From the NCBI GenBank assembly GCA_963575745.1, contig CAUYUJ010021679.1, forward strand, positions 1 through 64,000: a stretch of 64,000 nt of DNA, in the 5' to 3' direction. The stretch comes from Prorocentrum cordatum. Its lineage: Eukaryota > Sar > Dinophyceae > Prorocentrales > Prorocentraceae. Of this stretch, positions 19,896-31,105 are shown in pieces (position 1 is the first letter of the stretch; each line of letters begins with the position of its first letter). The position numbers were made by a program, and so were the translations under genes. The notes under the pieces are model-generated. The model had not been told where the DNA came from. It saw nothing but the letters and a program-made list of their open reading frames with translations, and ran no database searches.

Positions 19896-21720
19896 CCAGG
19901 AATGGCGAGGTCTCCTGGTGGTCCGCGTAGAACGTCACCCCGCAGGAACCCACAGCAGCCTTCGAAAGTGGCGACAGTGTTGGAGATCGCAGTCCCCCAG
20001 GGAGGGAGGTCTCATGTGAATCTGGGTAAGACGTCACTCCGCTCGACCCCCACCCCAGCAGCTCTCGAAAGCGGCGCTGGGTTCGAAGATCGCAGCCCCA
20101 CAGGGGTGGCGAGGTCTCATCTGAATCTGGGTATGACGTCATTTCGCTGGACCCCACAGCAGCCCTCGAAAGTGGCGACGGTTTCGGAGATCGCAGCCCA
20201 CAGGGATGGCGAGGTCTCATCTGAACCTGGGTAAGGCGTCGCCCCGCTGGACCCCCAGCAGCCTTCGAAAGTGGCGACAGGTTTGCAGATCGCAGCCCCA
20301 TAGGGATGGTGAGGTCTCATCTGAACCTGGGTAAGACGTCACCCCGCTCGACCCCCACAGCAGCCCTCGAAAGTGGCGACAGGTTCGCAGATCGCAGCCG
20401 CACAGGGTTGGCGAGTTCTCATCTGAATCTGTGTAAGGCGTCACCCCGCTGGACCCCCAGCAGCCCTCGAAAGTGACGACAGGTTCGCAGATCTCAGCCC
20501 CGCAGGAGGTCTCATATGAACCTGGGTAAGACGTCACTCCGCTGGACCCCCAGCTGCCCCCGAAAGCGGAGACAGTTCCGCAGATCGACCCCCCCCCCAG
20601 GGATGGCGAGATCTCATATGAACCTGGGTAAGACGTCACTCCGCTGGACCCCCCAGCAGCTGTCCAAAGTGTCGACCGGTTCGCAAATCGCAGTCCCACA
20701 GGGATGGCGAGGCTTCATCTGAATCTGGGTAAGGCGCCACTCCGTTGGAACCCAAGCAGTTTTCGAAAGAGGCGACAATTTTGCACATCGCAGCCCGACA
20801 AGGATGGCGAGGGCTCATCTGCATCTGGGTAGGACGCCACTCCGCTAGACCCCCCAGCAGCTCTCGAAAGTGGCGACATTTTCGCAGATCGCAGCCGCCC
20901 AGGGATGGCGAGGGCTCATATGAATCTGAGTAAGGCGTCGCTCCGCTGCACCCCCCAGCAGCTCTCGAAAGTGGCGACATTTTCGGAGATCGCAGCCCCC
21001 CAGGTATGGCGAGGTCTCATCTGAGCCGGGGTAAGACGTCGCCCCGCTAGACCCCCCAGCAGCCTTCGAAAGTGGCGACAGTTTCGCAGATCGCAGCCGC
21101 CCAGGGATGGCGAGGGCTCATCTGCATCTGGGTAAGACGCCACTCCGCTAGACCCTCCCCAGCAGCTCTCGAAAGTGGCGACAGTTTTGGAGATCGCAGC
21201 CCCCCAGGGGATGGCGAGGTCTCATCTGAACCTGGGTAAGATGTCACCCCGCTCGACCCCCCAGCAGCCCTCGAATTTGGCGACAGGTTTGCAGATCGCA
21301 GCCCCGCAGGGATGGCGAGGCCTCATTTGAATATGGGTAAGACGTCGCCCCGCTCGACCCCCCAGCAGCCCTGGAAAGCGCCGACAGGTTCGCAGATCGC
21401 AGCCCCACAGGGGTGGCGAGGTCTCATCTGAATCTGAGTAAGGCGTCACCCCGCTAGACCCCCCATCAGCCCTCGAAAGTGGCGACAGTTTCGGAGATCG
21501 CAGCCCCCCAGGGATGGCGAGGTCTCATTTGAATTTTGGTAAGACGTCACCCCGCTAGACCCTCCCCAGCAGCCCTCGAAAGTGGCAACGGCTTCGCAAA
21601 TCGCAGACCGACAAGGATGGCGAGGTCCCACCGGAATCTGTGTACGACGCCACTCCGCTCGACCTCCCAGCAGCCCTCGAAAGTGGCGACATTTTCGCAG
21701 ATCGCGGCGCCGCAGGGATG
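19896..21720 (+). repeat. ~100-bp tandem array (family G)
   Basis: About 18 units of roughly 98-100 bp. Key words are CTCGAAAGTGGCGACAG, TCGCAGATCGCAGCCCC, AGGGATGGCGAGGTCTCATC and GGGTAAGACGTCACCCCGCT. The array ends in a purine-rich run and a block resembling the right end of the modular element (21790-21850). Confidence 0.9.
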
Positions 21721-21789
21721 GCAGGAGGAGGGGCCCGCATCTGGCGGAGAGGGGAGGAGGAAAGGTGGCGGGAAGGAAGGAAGGCAGGA

Positions 21790-21850
21790 GGTTTGCGACC
21801 GTAGTGCTCTATCCAAAACGAGTACACGACGCAGGAGGGTTGGGAAATGA
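21790..21850 (+). repeat. Degenerate right-end block after array G
   Basis: TCTATCCAAAACGAGTACAC, GACGCAGGAGGGTTGGGAAA follows the purine-rich run after array G. It aligns with TCTTCAAAACGAGGACCCAA and CACAGGATGGTTGGG of the 89-bp element. The module order (array, purine-rich run, end block) is the same. Confidence 0.5.
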
Positions 21851-22239
21851 ACAGGTTCGGTTGTCGGGGCTTGATGTCGTCCAGACATCCAGCGCATCGA
21901 AAAAATCAAGGCGACAGATGTTGTTGCCCTTTGGGGCCTCTGGGGGGCGGTTTCGGGCCATGGGACTGTCAAAAAGTTGGTCTGGGATGACAGGCCGATC
22001 CCGAAGAAGGGGTCCAAACATCCAGGGGCCCGCGCATCAGAGTCCACTTCGATCCGATCGATCCGATCCGTTATCGATTCTGCAGAGCAGCCCGACGGCT
22101 TCCGAGATTCCAACGGTCCGATGTGACCCGGTGCGTACATGGCGTGCGCTCTTCCGCATCTTCGCGCGGCCGATCCGAGGCGGTTTCGGCCCCGTGGCGA
22201 TGCAGCCCGATCCGACGCACACGTCGACCGATACGATTG

Positions 22240-22316
22240 TCGTCATCATCATGGTGATGATGATGGTGATGATGATGATGATGATGATGATGATGACGAC
22301 GACGACGACGACGATC
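22240..22316 (+). repeat. (GAT)n / (GAC)n tract
   Basis: A GATGATGGT run passes directly into GAC repeats. No gene is recognised from 21851 to 23300. Confidence 0.85.
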
Positions 22317-23312
22317 GACTTGACACGACTGCTTGACCGATACGACTGTGCAACGAAAAGGTCGGTGCCCCGGATGTCTGGTGTCGTCGTTGTCTCGCAG
22401 TTGCGGCGTCCAGGGGAGCGGCTGTTTTCGAGGGGGGGGGCCTCTGGGGCGATCGGAAGGAGCCCACCGCGGCGAGGGGTCTGTCCTGGGCGGCGCGTCG
22501 GGAGCAGGAGAGGTGTCAGGCTGGGAGGCTCGAAGGCGTCAAAATACCACATCCCCGACGATATGATTTGTCGTGTTTCAACCCTGGCGTCTGTCCTTGC
22601 ATTTAGTCTCTGGTCCCTGGGCATCGGTGTGGTTGGCAGGGCCTTGGGTTCGCGTCTGCCTCGGCTGCGGTGGCGCTCGGCCGTGGCGGCGACGGCTTTA
22701 CGGAAATCGTCCCCCCGCCGTCGCGCGCACCCCCCCCCGCTGTCGCGCACAATCAAAGTGTTGTCGTCATCGTCGTCATCGTCGCCGTCACTGGCCTCTG
22801 TTTGGGCGGGGGCGGGTTTCATCACTCCCTCGCCCCCTCCCCCCGCTGCCGCTGCGGCAGACGCGGGGGGCCGTCATCGCACCAGGGGAGGAGCAAAGAA
22901 AGATCGTGCCCAGGGAAGCGCAAGGGACCTCTGGGGCCGCGCATGGGAAAAGTATCATCGTCGCATGCCTGGGATTGAGTCTCGATCTCCTGATTTCTGG
23001 AGCGTTGCTCTTACATTCCGGGGAGAGGGGAGGAGGAGCGGGGAGAGGGGGAAGGCGAGGTTGAGGGAGGAGGGAAGGGGAAAGAAAAGACGAAAAAAAC
23101 GGTGGGAGGAGGAGACGGGGAAGGGGACGGACGAGGGGGAGCAATGGGGAAACGAGGGGAGCAAGAGGGAATGACGGTGGGAGGCGGGGGTGTGCGGAGG
23201 GGGCGGAAAGGTGAAGGGGAGGAGCGTGGAGGGAGGGAGGGGGAGGAGAGGAGAAAGGAAGGAAAGTCAGGGGAAGTCTCAATGTTTTCTGGCTCGAGCA
23301 GCCGGGGCTGAG

Positions 23313-23396
23313 GCGATTCGAGGCCTTGCGCGCTGGATCGAAGTCCTGGTGCTTCTCCAAATGGACGCGGCCTACCAGACGTTCGACGCAGCAAAG
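23313..23396 (+). CDS. Putative exon of an unknown membrane protein (exon i)
   Basis: An 84-nt open stretch after an AG|G acceptor encodes 28 residues starting AIRGLARWIE and ending TFDAAK. Its last bases, GCAAAG|GCAGTGG, recur exactly at 25280-25292. Splicing there (GC donor, AG acceptor) keeps the frame and joins it to a hydrophobic exon. Codons end mostly in G or C. The product is not recognised, and no upstream exon or start codon was found. Confidence 0.5.
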
Positions 23397-23465
23397 GCAG
23401 TGGTATGCTGTTGCCTCCAATCTTCCTACTCTGCGCCCTTTTCTAGCTTCTCTGCTCATCTGTTA

Positions 23466-23800
23466 TGATAATCCTCCTTCCTCTTCCTCCTCCTCCTCCT
23501 CGGCCTTTCTCATCCTCTTCCTCTTCCTCTTCCTCCCTCCTCCTCCTCCTCCTCGTCCTCCTCCTCCTCCTCCTCCTCCTCCTCCTCCTCTTCCTCATTC
23601 CTCCTCCTTCTCCTCCTCATCATCATTCTCCTCCTCGTCCTCTTTCTCCTCCTCTCCCTCCTTGTCCTCCTTCTCCTCCTCCTCTTCCCCCCCTCCTCCT
23701 CCTCCTCCTCCTCCTCCTCCTCCTCCTCCTCCTCCCCCTCCTCTTCCTCCTGCTTCTCCAATTCCTCCTCCTCCTCTTCATCCTCCTCCTCCGCTTGGAG
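23466..23800 (+). repeat. (TCC)n tract 1
   Basis: Imperfect (TCC)n lies inside the intron at 23397-25285, followed by ATTCCAACATCGTTGACGAC. The minus strand gives spurious poly-Glu and poly-Arg frames. Confidence 0.9.
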
Positions 23801-23899
23801 ACAGGGTATATTCCAACATCGTTGACGACTCTTGGGTGTACACTGCGACACTGCGGGCATAGCGGTTTGTCCGCCGCAGCCCGCGTTGGGTGTACATTG

Positions 23900-24105
23900 G
23901 TCCTCCTCTTCCTTCTGCTCCTCCTCCTCCTCCTCCTCCTCCTCCTCCTCCTCCTCCTCCTCCTCATTCCTCCTCCTTCTCCTCCTCCTCCTCCTTCTCC
24001 TCCCCCTCCTCCTCCTCCTCCTCCTCCTCCTCCTCCTCCTCCATCTCCTCCTCCTCCTCCTTGTCCTCCTCCTCCTCCTCCTCCTCCTCCATTCCTTTTC
24101 CGAAT
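23900..24105 (+). repeat. (TCC)n tract 2
   Basis: This second intronic pyrimidine tract is preceded by a GGGTGTACATTGGTCCTCCT word that links it to the motif at 24970-25025. Confidence 0.9.
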
Positions 24106-24204
24106 AAATAATGTCTCCCTGTCGCACCCCGGGACCAGTTTTTAGGGCGGGCTGGGCGTTTCGCCTGAGACTTCTTCACCATCCATGATTCTGAAGCTTA
24201 CAAA

Positions 24205-24715
24205 AAGACAACAGCTTCACAGATGGAGGGCGGGTCGTTTTCAACATGTGGCTCTCGCCTACGCGCCGCGCACATTCGTTTTAAAAATGCAAGTGTTTCG
24301 CGGGTTGAGGGCGAGTGGTTTCCTAAATGGGGCCCTCGCCTTAGCGCCACGCGCATTCGTTTTAAACATGTGCAAGGGTTTCACGGATTGAGGGCGAGTG
24401 GATTTCAAGATGTGGTTCTCGCTTGAGCGCCGCGCACATTCGTTTCAAAAAGTTGCAAAGGCTTTCCCGGATTGAGGGCCAGTCGTTTTCAAAATGGAGT
24501 TCTCGCTTCAGTGCCGCGCACATTCGTTTTAAGATTTCCCAAGTGCTTCACAGATTAAGGGCGGCTCCTTTTCAAAATGTGGTTCTCTGTTCAGTGCCGT
24601 GGACATTCGTTTTAGACATTTGCAAGAATTTCGCGGATTGAGGGCGGATTATTTTCAAAATGTGGTTGTCGTCTTAGCGCCGCGTACATTCGTCTGTAAG
24701 TTGCGCAAGAGTTTC
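24205..24715 (+). repeat. 83-bp tandem array inside the intron
   Basis: Six to seven units of 80-84 bp. Key words are GGATTGAGGGCGAGTGG, TTTTCAAAATGTGGTTCTCG and GCCGCGCACATTCGTTTTA. CACATTCG-type words fall near 24271, 24351, 24435, 24519, 24602 and 24685. No CRISPR features are present (no unique spacers). Confidence 0.85.
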
Positions 24716-25014
24716 ATTGAATCCCATGATCAATGTATCAGAAATTGCGTTCTGGAAGGATTCAGGATTACGCGGGTGCAACCGTTACGTTTGTTCGCGG
24801 TGTTGAAGTCAGAGGAATGGCGTTCTGGCACGGTTTAGGATCGTCAAGATGCAACAGTCAGGTTGATCCGTGGCGTTGGAATCCCGAGAAACATGTTTAT
24901 GCATGCTTCAACAAGACAGTTCCCGCAGTGGAAATGAATCGTCATAGAGGCCTATGAAGAGGGAGCTTGGAGGGAGGGTTTATTCCAACATCGTTGATGA
25001 CTCGTGGGTTTCCA

Positions 25015-25272
25015 CTGGTCCTTCTCCTCCTTCTTCTTCTCCTCCTCCTCCTCTTCATCCTCCTACTCCCTCCTTCTCCTCCTCCTCCCCCTCATCCTCC
25101 TCTTCCTCCTCCTACTCCCTCCTTCTCCTTCTCCTTCTCCTCCTCCTCCTCCTCCTCCTCCTCCTCCTCCTCCTCCTCCTCCTCCTCCTCCTCCTCCTCC
25201 TCCTCCCCCTTCTCCTCCTCCTCCTCCTCCTCCTCCTCCTCCTCCTCCTCCTCCTCCTCCTCCTCCTCCTCC
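25015..25272 (+). repeat. (TCC)n tract 3 next to a 3' splice site
   Basis: A long (TCC)n tract ends 13 bp before the proposed acceptor. It could serve as a polypyrimidine tract expanded as a microsatellite. Confidence 0.9.
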
Positions 25273-25285
25273 CGGCGCGGCAAAG

Positions 25286-25430
25286 GCAGTGGCGTTCCCT
25301 CTGAGCCTCTCCCTGCTGGTACTCTACCCCGTGGGCCTGTTCGCCTGGACCGCCATCGAGGGCCACGCCGCCGCGCGGGTGCAGACCAAGGCCAAGGTGG
25401 CGGAGAGGCAGGATCGGAGGAGCCAGGCTC
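25286..25430 (+). CDS. Putative exon ii: hydrophobic segment of the unknown membrane protein
   Basis: Joined in frame to exon i, it starts AVAFPLSLSLLVLYPVG and continues LFAWTAIEGHAAARVQ, then a charged segment rich in Lys, Arg and Gln. About 20 consecutive apolar residues suggest one transmembrane helix. Third positions are almost all G or C. The 3' end is uncertain; donors GT near 25389 or GA near 25405 are possible, and the frame stays open to 25693. The family is not recognised. Confidence 0.45.
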
Positions 25431-26286
25431 ACTTGCCTCGCTTTCCCCCGCGGGCCTCCTGGGAGGCCCTCGTCGCCACCGTTGAATTCGCCTCGAAACC
25501 CTGGTCAGAGAGCGCCCCGCGAGAGGTCCGGGGAGTAGCAGTATCGGTACCTTTTGGTTTCCCCACAGGCGGGAGAACCATGATGAGGAGGAGCAGCAGG
25601 AGGAGGCCCCTCCCTGTCGGCCCTCGTGCCGTTCCCCCGTCGTCGCGCTCGTCGGCCCCACCAGCGGCTGCAAGCGGACCGTCTTCCGAATGACCCCCAT
25701 CCCTGCCGCAAGGCAGGGAGGGGGAACAGACTTTGGGTCAAGCACAGGCCGATGCAACCTTCAGCAGTGGCAGCAGCAGGAGGATGGAGGGAGGAGGACT
25801 CGAAGAAGAAGCAACGACATGCCACAGAGGTCTGCGCGGATGTCCTCGATCGGCGCAGGAACATCCCGGCGGCGGCCGCCCTCCGAAGGCTTTTATGCCT
25901 TCTCCCCTGCCAGCGCTCGCACTTCGGAAGTCTCGCCTCCCTTCTACAGTGGGGGCGCTGAGGAAGGAACCCTTTTCGTTGGGGAGGGGCTCGGCGTTCC
26001 TCAAGTGTCTCGCAGCTTGCCTCGGGCTTTCCTCAGGTCTTCGACCGGAGATCGGAGGTCAACCTGTGGAACAGAGGGGCCTCGTTCCCTCTTCAGGGTC
26101 CCTTCGGTCGACGCCCCGACCGTATGCCTTTTCCCCTGCCCGCGCTCGCACTGCGGAAGTCGCGCCTCCCGTCTAAGGCAGCCGAGCCCCGGTGCCGGTC
26201 TGGCCGGCTTGCGGCCGCCCGTCGCCGCCGTCCGTCGCCGCCGTCTGCGCCGCGTGGTGTTTTCATTGCTCTGCGCCACATACACG
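25431..26286. other. Segment without firm features
   Basis: Possible further exons of the membrane-protein gene may lie here, but none could be justified. Two ~200-bp stretches near 25895-26030 and 26095-26180 share GCCAGCGCTCGCACTTCGGA-type words, an imperfect duplication. Confidence 0.3.
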
Positions 26287-26424
26287 CCAGCGATAACTGG
26301 GGGAGCTGTGGTCCTTAACTCCCCCCTGGGGGACCCATCGATTTCGACACCCCTCTCGAGAGATCGTCGATGCGATGGGTTCCCCCAGGGGGGTAAGGAC
26401 CACAGCTCCCCCAGTTATCGCTGG
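26287..26424. mobile_element. 138-bp near-perfect hairpin element
   Basis: The left arm CCAGCGATAACTGGGGGAGC continues TGTGGTCCTTAACTCCCCCC and TGGGGGACCCATCG. The right arm is the reverse complement over about 54 bp with only a few differences. The loop is about 30 bp. It resembles a foldback MITE, but a transcribed hairpin RNA is possible. Confidence 0.75.
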
Positions 26425-26529
26425 TCGGACACAGATTGCACCACAGCGATGGCACCGCACAGACTGCATTGCACCGCGCAGGTAGCAAGGCGTCACTGTT
26501 TAGGGTCCACGCTGGCTAACATGTAGTTG

Positions 26530-27330
26530 CTTCGTTCCTGACGGGGGAGGACGAGGGGGAGGTGGGGTGGACGACGAGGAAGAGGAGGAGGTGGAGGGTA
26601 TGTGCGGTATGTGGGCGGTGGGGAGGGGAAGAGACATGCAGCACACGCTTCAAAGATTGGTAGCTGGAAGATGTCTCTGGAGCGTACGGGAGCGGCACAT
26701 GCGAAGGCAACCGAGTGGAGCGTGAAAGCAATGGGTATTGTGGCGCATGGGTGGAGGTTGAGGAGAAAGAGCAGCATGAAAAAAAGACGACGACGACGAC
26801 GACGCTGGCGGCGGCGGCGGCGGCGACAATGACCATGAGGAAGCGAAGGAGGGGGGGAAAGGGGAAGGGGAAGGTGAAAAAGAGGGATGGAGAGTCGAAG
26901 AGGAGGGAGGGTGGGAACGGGAAAGAAAGCACAATCGCGAAGCAACAAGGAGGATGAGAGGATGACGACAGGGAGGAGGAAGAGGAGTAGTGAGAGGTAT
27001 GGGAAGAGAGCGGAGGATGAGAGGGGAGAGGAAGGAGGAAAATGATGAGTACTTCATAGGCAGTGTTGATGGCGACGACGACCAAGAGAAAGAAGTGGTG
27101 AGGAGTAAAGTCAGACAGGGGAAGAAACAAGCTGACAGACTCAAAAAGGGGCCAGAGGAAGAGGAGGAATGGAAGGCGGGGGGCGGTAAGGTGGCCGACC
27201 TCTCCCAGGACGACGCCACGAATGAGGATAAGAGGATGACGAAGAGGAGGAGGTGGAGGAGGAGGAGGAGGAGGAGGAGGCGGAGAAGAGGGCGGGAGGA
27301 TGAGGGGAGGAGGAAGAGGATTACATTCCG
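26530..27330 (+). repeat. Purine-rich AGG-type low-complexity DNA
   Basis: Irregular GAGGAGGA and GGAAGG sequence leads into the right end of element copy C. It lacks a gene, and the long frames on the minus strand are Pro/Ser-rich artefacts. Confidence 0.7.
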
Positions 27331-27419
27331 TTTTTCCCAACCATCCTGTGGTGTTGGGTCCTCGTTTTGAAGAGACAGCGCCCCGCGTTCACTCCCCCTC
27401 CTTCCTCCTCCTCCCCCTC

Positions 27420-27600
<181 letters not shown>

Positions 27601-27714
27601 GTGTTGGGTCCTCGTTTTGAAGAGAGAGCGCCCCGCGTTCCTCCTCCTCCCGCTGCCCCCTCCCTCCTCCCCCTTCTCCCTCCTCCCTGCGTTTCACCCA
27701 CCTAGTACAGCGCT

Positions 27715-28985
27715 TCGTGGCCCCATAGGGTGCTCCGCCGAAGACCCCAGTGGCAGGATCTGCATGCAGTTCCACCTCCATTTCGGCGCACCCCTCACAC
27801 GTTTCGTGGCCCGTGCTCCACCCAGGCCCCAGTGGCAGGGTCCGCATGCAGTTCCACCTCCATTCCGGCGCACCCCTCACACGTTTCGTGGCCCCTATAG
27901 GGTGCTCCGCCGAAGGCCCCAGTGGCAGGGTCCGCATGGAGTTCCACCCCCATGTCGGCGCACCCCTCACACGTTTCGTGGCCCTATAGGGTGCTCCGCC
28001 GAAGGCCCCAGTTGCAGGGTCCCCATGCAGTTCCACCCCCATTTCGGCGCACCCCTCACACGTTTCGTGGCCCCATAGGGTGCGCCGAAGGCCCCAGTGG
28101 TAGGGTCCGCATGCAGTTCCACCCCCATTTCGGCGCACCCCTCACACGTTTTGTGGCCCCATAGGGTGCTTCACCGAAGGCCCCAGTAGCAAGGTCCGCA
28201 TGCAATTCCACCCCCATTTCGGCGCACCCCTCACATGTTTCGTGGCCCTATAGGGTGCTTCACCGAAGGCCCCCTGTGGCAGGGTCCGCATGCAGTTCCA
28301 CCCCCATTCTGGCGCACCCCTCACATGTTTCGTGGCCCTATAGGGTGCTTCACCGGAGGCCCCCTGTGGCAGGGTCCGCATGCAATTTCACCCTCATTTC
28401 GGCACACCCCTCACACGTTTCGCGGCCCCATAGGGTGCTCCACCCAAGGCCCCAGTGGCAGGGTCCGCATGCAGTTCCACTTCCATGTCGGCGCACCTCT
28501 CACACGTTTCGTGGCCCCACAGGGTGCTCCGCCGAAAGCCCCAGTGGCAGGGTCCGCATGCAGTTCCACCCCCATTGTGGCGCACCCCTCGAACGTTTCG
28601 TGGCCCCATAGGGTGCCTCACCGAAGGCCCCAGCGGCAGCGCCCGCATGCGGTTCCACCCCCATGTCGGCACACCCCTCACACGCTTCGTGGCCCCATAG
28701 GGAGCTCCACCGAAGGCCACAGTGCTGCGTTCGCATGCGGTTCCAGCCCCCCATTTCGGCACACCCCTCACAAGTTTCGTGGCCTTATAGGGTGCTCCGC
28801 CGAAGGCCCCAGTGGCAGGGTCCGCATGCAGTTCCACCCCCCATTTCGGCGCACCCCTTGCACGTTCCGCGGCCCCATAGGGTGCTCCACCGACGGCTCT
28901 GGTGGCAGCGTCCGCATGGCATACCCGTGCCAATTTTGACACACCCGTCATACGCGTCGTGACCCCAGAGAGGTTCACCGAGGTC
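27715..28985 (-). repeat. 89-bp tandem array of copy C
   Basis: About 14 units with period 89. On the + strand the key words are GCAGTTCCACCCCCATTTCG, GCGCACCCCTCACACGTTTC and CCCCATAGGGTGCTCCGCCG. It differs from array A in the GTGGAACTGCATGCGGACC part, so it forms a subfamily. Confidence 0.9.
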
Positions 28986-29409
28986 GATACCCACAACTGC
29001 GTCACTCACAACTGCACATGGTTGGGTCCCTCGCCAGGATAATTGTTCGTAACGTGGCTCCCCAGGATCTGAACCTCTGCCAGGGGACCGAGCTCTTCAT
29101 CCTGAGCCGCTTTCTGACGGCCCTGGGGCCTGGCAGGGGCCTTCAGGGGCCGAAAACGACAGAAAGTCGACCGCAGCTCCATCTATCACGACGTGGGGGT
29201 CCCGAGGAGCAGGAGAACCCGTGGAGGCGAATCCGAAGACCCCCCGCGTGGCAGCCCGCGGCGCTCAGGCCGAGCGCAGCGCCACGAGGACCGCCCCTGC
29301 ACGGCGCTCGGCCTCCGCCCCCGCGGGGCCCGCGCCAGCAGTAGGCAGCGAGCCCTCGGCGCCGTCGCAGCCGGGCCCGCGGCACGCGCCAGCGCAGCGG
29401 GGTGCCCGT

Positions 29410-29700
29410 CGGGGCGGCGGCCCGCCTTGGGCCGCGGGCCGTGGGCCTTGAGCCGGTCGAAGTGGATGGCGCCCGCGGCCGTCGGCGGCCGCCCTTGCCT
29501 GTGCTCCTCGGTCGGCATCGTCGGGGGGGCCCCCCGCCAGGTTTGGCACGAAGAGCCCGCGGCCGCCCGGCAGGACCACGCGCCCGGCAGCTCGCGCAGC
29601 ACCGGGCGGCGAGAGAGCGGCGCGGGCCGCTCCGCGCCGCCGGCCGATAGTAGAGGACCACTGCCGGGAGCGCTCGCAGCGGCCTGGGCAGAGCAGCGGC
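29410..29700 (-). pseudogene. Coding-like minus-strand segment, unknown product
   Basis: Two adjoining frames show strong G/C third-position bias. One contains GRVVLPGGRGLFVPNLAGG and the next contains GAIHFDRLKAHGPRPKAG. They would join by a one-base shift inside the GGGGGGGCCCCCC run near 29524-29536. No family was recognised. Very high GC could mimic coding bias here, so confidence is low. Confidence 0.25.
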
Positions 29701-30114
29701 CGCTCCGCGCCGCCAGCTCTTCCGACGCCTGCCCGAGGTCGCCAGGCGTTCGGCCGGGCTCGTGCCGAGCATTTTCTTTGGGTGGAGGGCAAAGGGTGAA
29801 ATCTGAAATGCCGCTTCGATGGGTGCTCGAGGCTTGAATATGCAAAAGGTGAGTCACGAGACGGCTTGATCTTCGAGGTGCAGAAGCCCATAGGGATTTC
29901 ACCCGGAGCCCTAAGAAGATTCTCAGTCGTGTTGGGTGCGGGGCATCGGCACGGACTGCGGCTGCGGCCGTCGCTCGCCAGCGCGCGGCGCGAGCGGAAG
30001 GCCGCCAATGGGGCGGCGCCACGCGCGCGCCCTCCGCTCGCGCCGGGGGGTCGCCGCGGCTTCTCTCTGCAGCCGCTGCATCCAGCTTCGAGGAGCAGCA
30101 GCCTCGACGAGGGC

Positions 30115-30245
30115 GAGACGGAGGAGGAGAAAGAGGAGGAGGAGGAGGAGGAGGAGCGAAGGATAAGGCGGATAAGGAGGAGGAGGAGGAGGAGGAGGAG
30201 GAGGAGGAGGAGGAGAAGGAGGGGAGGGGTCGAGGGAGGAAAGAG
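30115..30245 (+). repeat. (GGA)n tract
   Basis: GGAGGA runs with GCGGATAA interruptions. Confidence 0.85.
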
Positions 30246-30522
30246 CGCCCTGACCCCATACTTGGCGTTTACTGAACGGCCCTGGGCACTCACCACACAG
30301 CCCTGACCTGTCCGATGCCTTCCTGGGGTGCGTTTACTGGACGGCTTTGCTTGTCGGGATGTCTTCCAAATCGGAGGAGCAAGAAGTCATGATAACGATA
30401 CGTCCCGAGATTACTAGAATCTCCTGGGTTTCCTGATGTTCCACACGGGCTGCAGAAAACAGGGCCGCTAGATACTTCGGAAATATTGGAACGCATGCTA
30501 AGCCAATATTATCATGACGTCG

Positions 30523-30650
30523 CCTCCTCCTCCTCCTCCTCCTCCTCCTCCTCCTCATCCTCATCCTCCTCCTTATCCTTCGCTCCTCCTCCTCCTCCTC
30601 CTTATCCTTCGCTCCTCCTCCTCCTGATTATTATTATTAATATTATTATT

Positions 30651-30704
<54 letters not shown>

Positions 30705-30735
30705 ATTATTATTATGATGATTATTATTCGCTCCT
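30523..30735 (+). repeat. (CTC)n followed by (GAT)n/(TTA)n
   Basis: (CTC)n at 30523-30625 passes into ATTATTATT and (GAT)n at 30640-30710. No gene is visible from 30246 to 30850. Confidence 0.85.
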
Positions 30736-31105
30736 CCTCCTCATCATCCTCATCCTCATTAGTATCATTTCATTCTCTCCTCCTCCTCCTTCTCCTCTTC
30801 CTCGCCCTCCTCGATCGGATCGAACATGGCCCTGCAGGGGCGACCGACGCCTGCCAGCAGTGGTGGCTGTGGGGGGGAGGGGCCGTCGAGGTGGTCGACC
30901 AGTCGATGCACCAATCCAGCACACCAATCGCAAGGGCTCCCTCGAGGGCGCGAAGTTATTCGCGCTTCGCGCGTCGCGGTCCTCGTTCCTTCTCCCCCTC
31001 CTTATTCGCGCTTCGCGCTTCGCGGTCCTCGTTCCTTCTCCCCCTCCTCCTCGTCCTCCTATTCTCCCTTTGGGAGGGCGGCGCGAGAGCGCGAAGTTAT
31101 TCGCG

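Larger units (their letters stand above)
23397..25285 (+). other. Putative GC-AG intron bounded by 13-bp direct repeats
   Basis: The 1,889-bp interval begins GCAGTGG and ends GCAAAG. GCAAAGGCAGTGG spans both boundaries without mismatch. It holds three (TCC)n tracts, an 83-bp array and a duplicated motif. Direct repeats at intron edges are what target-site duplication by an inserted intron (introner-type) would leave. Confidence 0.5.

Noticed and set aside
21582-23174. 530-residue plus-strand frame
   Set aside because: Runs from array G through a (GAT)/(GAC) tract into purine-rich DNA. Composition changes with the repeats and no domain is visible.
24205-24715. Regular 83-bp periodicity resembling a CRISPR array
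   Set aside because: Whole units are repeated with no unique spacers, and the genome context is eukaryotic.
25570-25700. Walker-A-like ALVGPTSGCKRT in a frame with G/C third positions
   Set aside because: The spacing does not fit GxxxxGK[ST] (Cys replaces the second Gly) and no other ABC or NTPase motif is nearby.
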